Shown: positions 23,921 to 28,282 of the stretch, piece by piece | How the letters are laid out: the number at the start of each line of letters is the position of its first letter | Position numbering within the stretch: position 1 is the stretch's first letter | Assembly (NCBI RefSeq): GCF_041197575.1 | Contig: NZ_JBDKXB010000034.1 | Coordinates: 1-28,282, forward strand | DNA length: 28,282 bases | Direction: 5' to 3' | Source of the DNA: Thioalkalicoccus limnaeus | Lineage (GTDB): Bacteria; Pseudomonadota; Gammaproteobacteria; Chromatiales; Chromatiaceae | Translations under genes and position numbers: made by a program | The notes under the pieces: model-generated | Seen by the model: only the letters and a program-made list of their open reading frames with translations | What the model was told of the DNA's origin: nothing | The model's database searches: none

Positions 23921-24976
23921 ATGCCCCGTTATCCGATCCTGATCCTCTGTTTGACCATCGGCTGGCCCCTGGCGGCCGAGGCCGCCGGCCCGGCCGTCAT
24001 CGTCGCCGAGGCCCGGCTCGAGCCGCTTGCTGATCGCGTCGAGGCCCTCGGCACCCTCAAAGCCAACGAGTCGGTGTCGATCACGGCCAATGTGACCGAG
24101 GTCATTTCCGCGATCCATTTCGACGATGGACAGCGGGTCACGCGGGATCAGGTGCTCGTCGAGATGCACAGCACCGAACAGCGCGCGCTGCTCGAGGAGG
24201 CGCAGGCGCGCTTGGGCGAGGCCGAGCGTCAGTACCGCCGGGTCCGAGCGCTTGTCGAACAGGGCTCGGCGTCGGAATCCCTGCTCGATGAACGCCTGCG
24301 CGACCTCGAAACCACCCGCGCACTGGTCGTCGCGATCCGCTCCCGTCTCGACGACCGTGTTATCACCGCGCCTTTCGATGGCGTCGTCGGCCTGCGCGAC
24401 ATCAGCCTGGGGGCACTCGTCGGACCCGGTGATCTGATCACGACGCTCGACGACGACAGCGTCATGAAGCTCGACTTCGCGGTCCCCAGCGTTTACCTGA
24501 CGACGCTGGAGCCCGGGATGCCGATCGAGGCCCGCTCGCGGACCTACGAGGGGCAGGTCTTCAGCGGCGTGATCCGCGGCATCGACAGCCGCGTGGATCC
24601 GGTCACGCGCGCGATCCAGGTCCGGGCCTTGATCCCGAACCCGGATCGCCGGTTGCGACCCGGGGTGCTGATGCGGGTCGAGCTGCTGCGCAACCCGCGT
24701 GACGCGACCATGGTCCCGGAGGCCGCGCTGATGCAGGCCGGGCACGAGCACGCGGTGTTCGTCGTGACCGGGGATGACGAATTGTCGGTCGAGCGCCGGA
24801 CCATCCGGATCGGCACGCGGCTGCCGGGCTCCGTCGAGGTTCTAGAGGGATTGGTTCCTGGCGAGCGGGTCATCACCCATGGTCAGGGCAAGGCGCGGCC
24901 CGGTGAACCGGTTCAGATCCTCGCGGTCGATGACGGCACGCGGACGCTGCGCGAGATGCTGGAGGCGCGGCCGTGA
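23921..24976 (+). CDS. RND efflux periplasmic adaptor (membrane fusion protein, HlyD/AcrA family)
   Basis: A 351-residue adaptor that links an inner-membrane RND pump to an outer-membrane channel. A Sec signal peptide covers about residues 1-21 (cleavage near AEA), with no lipobox, so it is not a lipoprotein like AcrA. The order is half a lipoyl domain (SVSITANVTEVISAIHFDDGQRV), a short coiled-coil hairpin (about 85-135), the second lipoyl half (ITAPFDGVVGLRDISLGALV), a beta-barrel (about 180-265) and a membrane-proximal domain. The hairpin is short, as in MdtA-like and metal or small-molecule adaptors. The ATG at 23921 has only a weak ribosome-binding site. The stop overlaps the GTG start of the permease by four bases, so the two are translationally coupled. 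Confidence 0.93.
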   Translation: MPRYPILILCLTIGWPLAAEAAGPAVIVAEARLEPLADRVEALGTLKANESVSITANVTEVISAIHFDDGQRVTRDQVLVEMHSTEQRALLEEAQARLGEAERQYRRVRALVEQGSASESLLDERLRDLETTRALVVAIRSRLDDRVITAPFDGVVGLRDISLGALVGPGDLITTLDDDSVMKLDFAVPSVYLTTLEPGMPIEARSRTYEGQVFSGVIRGIDSRVDPVTRAIQVRALIPNPDRRLRPGVLMRVELLRNPRDATMVPEAALMQAGHEHAVFVVTGDDELSVERRTIRIGTRLPGSVEVLEGLVPGERVITHGQGKARPGEPVQILAVDDGTRTLREMLEARP

Positions 24977-27900
24977 TCCTGTCTGATATCTCGGTCACGC
25001 GCCCGGTCTTCGCCGCGGTCCTGTCGCTGCTCTTGGTCGCGTTCGGGCTGGTCTCGTTCGATCGCTTGCCATTGCGGGAATTCCCCGATATCGACCCGCC
25101 GGTGGTCTCGGTCTCGACGACCTACCCCGGCGCCGCGGCCAATGTGGTCGAGACCCGGATCACACGTGTGATCGAGGATCGCATCGCTGGCGTCGAGGGC
25201 ATCGAGACCATCGAGTCGGTCAGCGAGGACGGGCGTTCGGCGATCACGGTCCGCTTCAGTATCGCCCGCGACATCGATGGGGCCGCAAACGACATCCGTG
25301 ATCGCGTCTTCTCGATCCTCGACCAGTTGCCGACCGAGGCCGACCCGCCGGACATCCAGAAGGTCGACGGCAACGAAGACGTGATCATGTGGTTGAACCT
25401 GGTCAGCGACCGCATGACGGTCCCGGAGCTCAGCGATTACGCGCGCCGCTATCTGGTCGACCGTTTCTCGGTGATCGACGGCGTGGCGCGCGTGCGCGCC
25501 GGAGGTGGCCAGACCTTCGCGATGCGCGTCTGGCTCGATCGCAATGCGCTTGCCGCGCGCGGTTTGACGGTGGCCGATGTCGAGAGCGCGCTGCGCGCCG
25601 AGAACGTCGAGCTGCCGGCCGGGGGGGTCGAATCGGTCGATCGGCATTTCAGCGTCCGGCTCGACCGCGCCTTCGACACGGCCGAGGATTTTGCCCGATT
25701 GGTACTAGCCCGCGGGAGCGACGGCTACCTGGTGCGGCTCGGCGACGTCGCGCGCGTCGAGCGCGGGACCGACGAGGAGCGGACCTTCTTCCGCGGCAAC
25801 GGCGTGCCGATGGTCGGCCTCGGCATCATCAAGCAGTCGACCGCGAATACGATCGCGGTCGCCGACGCGGTCCGCGACGAGATGGTGCGGGTCAACGAGA
25901 CGCTTCCCGAGGGCATGCAGCTCCGGCAGAGTTACGACACCTCGGTCTTCGTCAAGGGGGCGATCCTCGAGGTCTACAAGACGTTGGCGATCGCGATCGG
26001 TCTCGTGATCCTCGTCATCTTCCTGTTCCTCGGCAATGTCCGTGCGATGCTCGTCCCGGCCGTGACGGTGCCGGTCTCGCTTGTTGCGACCTTCTCGGTA
26101 CTGCTCGCACTGGGCTTCTCGATCAATATCCTGACGCTGCTGGCCCTGGTGCTCGCGATCGGCCTGGTTGTCGACGACTCCATCGTCGTGCTCGAGAACA
26201 TCCATCGGCGCATGGAACGCTACGGCGAGACCCGTCTGGTCGCCGCCTACCGCGGGACGCGCCAGGTCGGTTTTGCCGTCGTCGCGACGACCATGGTCCT
26301 GATCTCGGTCTTCGTGCCGATCGCGTTCCTGCAAGGCGACATCGGCCGGCTGTTCGCCGAGTTCGCGCTGACGATGGCGACGGCCGTGTTCTTCTCGTCG
26401 TTCGTTGCTCTGTCGCTGTCGCCGATGCTGGCGTCGAAGATCCTGCCGCCGAGTCACGGTGATGGCAGTCTCAGCGCCAGTGTCGACCGGGCGTTCGCGT
26501 GGGTCCGGCGTGGCTACCGTGTTCTGCTTGATCTGTTCCTCGCCCAGAAGTGGCTGATCGGGCTTCTGTTCGTTGCGACTCTCGCGAGCGCGGCCTGGCT
26601 CTTCCAGGCTCTGCCGCAGGAGTATGCGCCGCGGGAGGATCGCGGGGCCTTCTTCATCCTCGTCAACGGTCCGGAAGGGGCCTCGTTCAGCTACATGTCG
26701 GAGTACATGGACGAGATCGAACGGCGCCTGCTGCCTTACGCCGAGAGCGGCGAGGCGATCCGGGTCCTGGTCCGCGCGCCGCGCGCCTTCACGACGACGC
26801 AGATCTACAACACCGGCATGGTCATCATGGTGCTCAACGATTTCTCATTGCGACGCTCCGGCTGGGAGATCATGGACGAGGTGCGCGCGACGCTCGCGGA
26901 TCTGCCTGGTGTGACCGCCTTTCCGGTCATGCGCCAGGGCTTCGGCGCGCGGATTCAAAAGCCGGTGCAGTTCGTCATCGGCGGCGGCACCTACGAGGAG
27001 TTGGCGGCCTGGCGCGACATCCTGCTCGAACGGATCGAGGAGAACAACCCGGGTCTGACCGGCATCGATTGGGATTACAAGGAGACCAAGCCGCAACTGC
27101 GCGTCGCGATCGACTACGATCGGGCCGCCGATCTCGGTGTCAGCGTCAGCGCGATCGGCCGCACGCTGGAGACCATGCTCGGGTCGCGGCGCGTGACGAC
27201 CTACATCGACGGCGGCGAGGAGTACGACGTGATCCTCGAAGGCGAGCGCCTCGAGCAACGCACGCCCTCGAGCCTCGAGAACATCTATGTCCAGTCTCAG
27301 CGCAGCGGCCAGCTGATCCCGTTGGCGAACCTGGTCGAGATCAGCGAGGTTGCCGACTCGCCGAGCCTGAACCGCTACAACCGGTTGCGCGCGATCACGA
27401 TCGAGGCGAACCTGACCGAGGGTCTGTCGCTCGGCGAGGCGCTGAACTATCTCGAAGGCCTGGTCGCCGAGTACCTGCCCGAAGAGGCCCAAATCGACTA
27501 CAAAGGGCTGTCGAAGGACTTTCGCGATAGCGCCGGCGGCGTGCTATTCGTGTTCCTGCTCGGTCTCGCGGTCGTCTATCTGGTGCTGGCGGCCCAATTC
27601 GAGAGCTGGATCCACCCGCTGGTCATCATGCTGACGGTGCCGCTGGCGATGGCCGGCGCCCTGTTCGGGCTCTGGGGCACCGGCCAGACGATGAACATCT
27701 ACAGCCAGATTGGGCTCATCATGCTGGTCGGCCTGTCGGCGAAGAACGGCATCCTGATCGTCGAATTCGCGAACCAACTGCGCGATCGCGGCCAGGCGTT
27801 CCGCGAGGCGCTCATCGAAGCCGCCGAGACCCGTCTGCGCCCGATCGTGATGACCGGAATCACGACGGCGGCTGGATCGATTCCCCTGATCCTCTCGAGT

Positions 27901-28107
27901 GGTGCCGGTGCCGAGACGCGGTTCGTGATCGGCACCGTGATCCTGTCCGGTGTCCTGGCCGCGACGCTGTTCACGCTGTTCGTCGTGCCGGTGGCCTACG
28001 ACCTGCTCGCGCGCCGCACTGGCTCGCCCGGCGATGTCAAACGCCGCCTGCTCGATGAATCCGCTGCCGTTGACGAAGCGTCCTCCGGGCGGGGCGGCCG
28101 AGAATAA
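24973..28107 (+). CDS. RND efflux permease (HAE-1/AcrB-MdtB-like)
   Basis: A 1044-residue inner-membrane proton/drug antiporter with the usual 12 membrane helices and two large periplasmic loops. It starts with GTG inside the adaptor's stop codon. The proton-relay residues are in place: Asp401-Asp402 in GLVVDDSIVVLEN (AcrB Asp407/408) and Lys924 in GLSAKNGILIVEF (AcrB Lys940). The N-terminal motif ISVTRPVFAAVLSLLL and the REFPDIDPPVVSVSTTYPGA stretch are typical of the HAE-1 group, which exports hydrophobic drugs, rather than the heavy-metal CzcA group. No outer-membrane channel gene follows, so it probably uses a TolC encoded elsewhere. The substrate cannot be told from the sequence. Confidence 0.95.
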   Translation: MILSDISVTRPVFAAVLSLLLVAFGLVSFDRLPLREFPDIDPPVVSVSTTYPGAAANVVETRITRVIEDRIAGVEGIETIESVSEDGRSAITVRFSIARDIDGAANDIRDRVFSILDQLPTEADPPDIQKVDGNEDVIMWLNLVSDRMTVPELSDYARRYLVDRFSVIDGVARVRAGGGQTFAMRVWLDRNALAARGLTVADVESALRAENVELPAGGVESVDRHFSVRLDRAFDTAEDFARLVLARGSDGYLVRLGDVARVERGTDEERTFFRGNGVPMVGLGIIKQSTANTIAVADAVRDEMVRVNETLPEGMQLRQSYDTSVFVKGAILEVYKTLAIAIGLVILVIFLFLGNVRAMLVPAVTVPVSLVATFSVLLALGFSINILTLLALVLAIGLVVDDSIVVLENIHRRMERYGETRLVAAYRGTRQVGFAVVATTMVLISVFVPIAFLQGDIGRLFAEFALTMATAVFFSSFVALSLSPMLASKILPPSHGDGSLSASVDRAFAWVRRGYRVLLDLFLAQKWLIGLLFVATLASAAWLFQALPQEYAPREDRGAFFILVNGPEGASFSYMSEYMDEIERRLLPYAESGEAIRVLVRAPRAFTTTQIYNTGMVIMVLNDFSLRRSGWEIMDEVRATLADLPGVTAFPVMRQGFGARIQKPVQFVIGGGTYEELAAWRDILLERIEENNPGLTGIDWDYKETKPQLRVAIDYDRAADLGVSVSAIGRTLETMLGSRRVTTYIDGGEEYDVILEGERLEQRTPSSLENIYVQSQRSGQLIPLANLVEISEVADSPSLNRYNRLRAITIEANLTEGLSLGEALNYLEGLVAEYLPEEAQIDYKGLSKDFRDSAGGVLFVFLLGLAVVYLVLAAQFESWIHPLVIMLTVPLAMAGALFGLWGTGQTMNIYSQIGLIMLVGLSAKNGILIVEFANQLRDRGQAFREALIEAAETRLRPIVMTGITTAAGSIPLILSSGAGAETRFVIGTVILSGVLAATLFTLFVVPVAYDLLARRTGSPGDVKRRLLDESAAVDEASSGRGGRE

Positions 28108-28124
28108 CTCGGTATCGGTTTGGC

Positions 28125-28182
28125 AAAAGCCGGTCCCTTCGTAGTCGGGTTAGCGCAGCGTAACCCGACATCGGGGGCTTTT
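28125..28182. terminator. Bidirectional terminator with REP-like core
   Basis: A perfect 9-bp hairpin at 28144-28152 and 28161-28169 (GTCGGGTTA / TAACCCGAC) sits between AAAAGCC at 28125 and GGCTTTT ending at 28182, which also pair. Each strand thus has a GC-rich stem followed by a run of T, between the convergent RND permease and HerA-like genes. The core GGGTTAGCGCAGCGTAACCC is a repeat I have seen in intergenic regions of many proteobacteria. Confidence 0.6.
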
Positions 28183-28192
28183 GAATCGATCC

Positions 28193-28282
28193 TCAGCGCC
28201 GCCGTGTTCCGCCGAACAGCGAGCCCATGACGCCGCGTACCAGTTGCCGGCCGATTTGGGTACCAAGACTGCGCGCAGCGCT
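28193..28282 (-). CDS. C-terminal end of HerA/YjgR-like ATPase (DUF853), partial
   Basis: The last 29 codons of a gene that enters from beyond the window end. The peptide runs SAARSLGTQIGRQLVRGVMG and finishes SLFGGTRRR before TGA. This SxGTQIGRQxxRGxxGxLxGxxRR ending is the usual C-terminus of the DUF853/YjgR helicase-like ATPases, which have a HerA-type P-loop core. Only the tail is visible, so the catalytic domain and the start cannot be judged. It converges on the RND permease gene, separated from it by a terminator. Confidence 0.75.
   Translation of the reverse strand, partial: SAARSLGTQIGRQLVRGVMGSLFGGTRRR

Overview
The window looks like chromosomal DNA of a GC-rich gammaproteobacterium, most plausibly a purple sulfur bacterium or relative (Chromatiales). 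This rests on the gene types: a small membrane protein of the type named after Thiocystis violascens (Thivi_2564), a Pseudomonas-like AspRS followed by nudB, a DUF2333 protein, a PlpD-like patatin/barrel protein and a YjgR/HerA-like C-terminus. The taxonomic call is inference; no rRNA, tRNA, phage, IS element or CRISPR array was seen.

Layout. (1) 1-692: 3' part of a Crp/Fnr-type regulator on the + strand, overlapping tail to tail with the next gene. (2) 647-5398, all on the - strand: an acyl-lipid desaturase coupled to a small unknown protein, a secreted protein with a carboxypeptidase-regulatory-like fold, a DUF2333 membrane protein, a BON-domain lipoprotein, a 52-residue DUF3309 protein and a CsbD-like protein. 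(3) A 468-base divergent gap, then on the + strand a Thivi_2564-type membrane peptide, a small membrane protein cut short by an in-frame TGA, a perfect 15-bp hairpin, and a 2923-residue NdvB-type cyclic beta-1,2-glucan synthase (6550-15321), followed by aspS and nudB. (4) 17977-22375, - strand: PiT phosphate transporter, a patatin-type phospholipase with POTRA and outer-membrane barrel (type Vd secretion architecture), and an LEA14-like lipoprotein. (5) A gap with REP-like palindromes, a SgcJ/EcaC-type NTF2-fold protein (- strand), then a divergent RND efflux pair (adaptor plus permease, overlapping by 4 bases). (6) A bidirectional terminator, and the last 29 codons of a HerA/YjgR-like ATPase on the - strand.

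How it fits together. The 0.6-15.3 kb part is rich in cell-envelope and stress functions: membrane lipid desaturation, periplasmic BON lipoprotein, CsbD, several tiny membrane proteins, and a giant enzyme for periplasmic osmoregulatory glucan. I read it as an envelope/osmotic stress-adaptation region around a housekeeping aspS-nudB pair. The 18-28 kb part adds phosphate uptake, lipid hydrolysis at the cell surface and efflux. No clearly novel defence or mobile system is visible. The most unusual points are the nonsense codon in the small membrane protein, the strong hairpin before the glucan synthase, the PiT/PlpD-like/LEA gene order, and the sequence signature of a non-discriminating AspRS.
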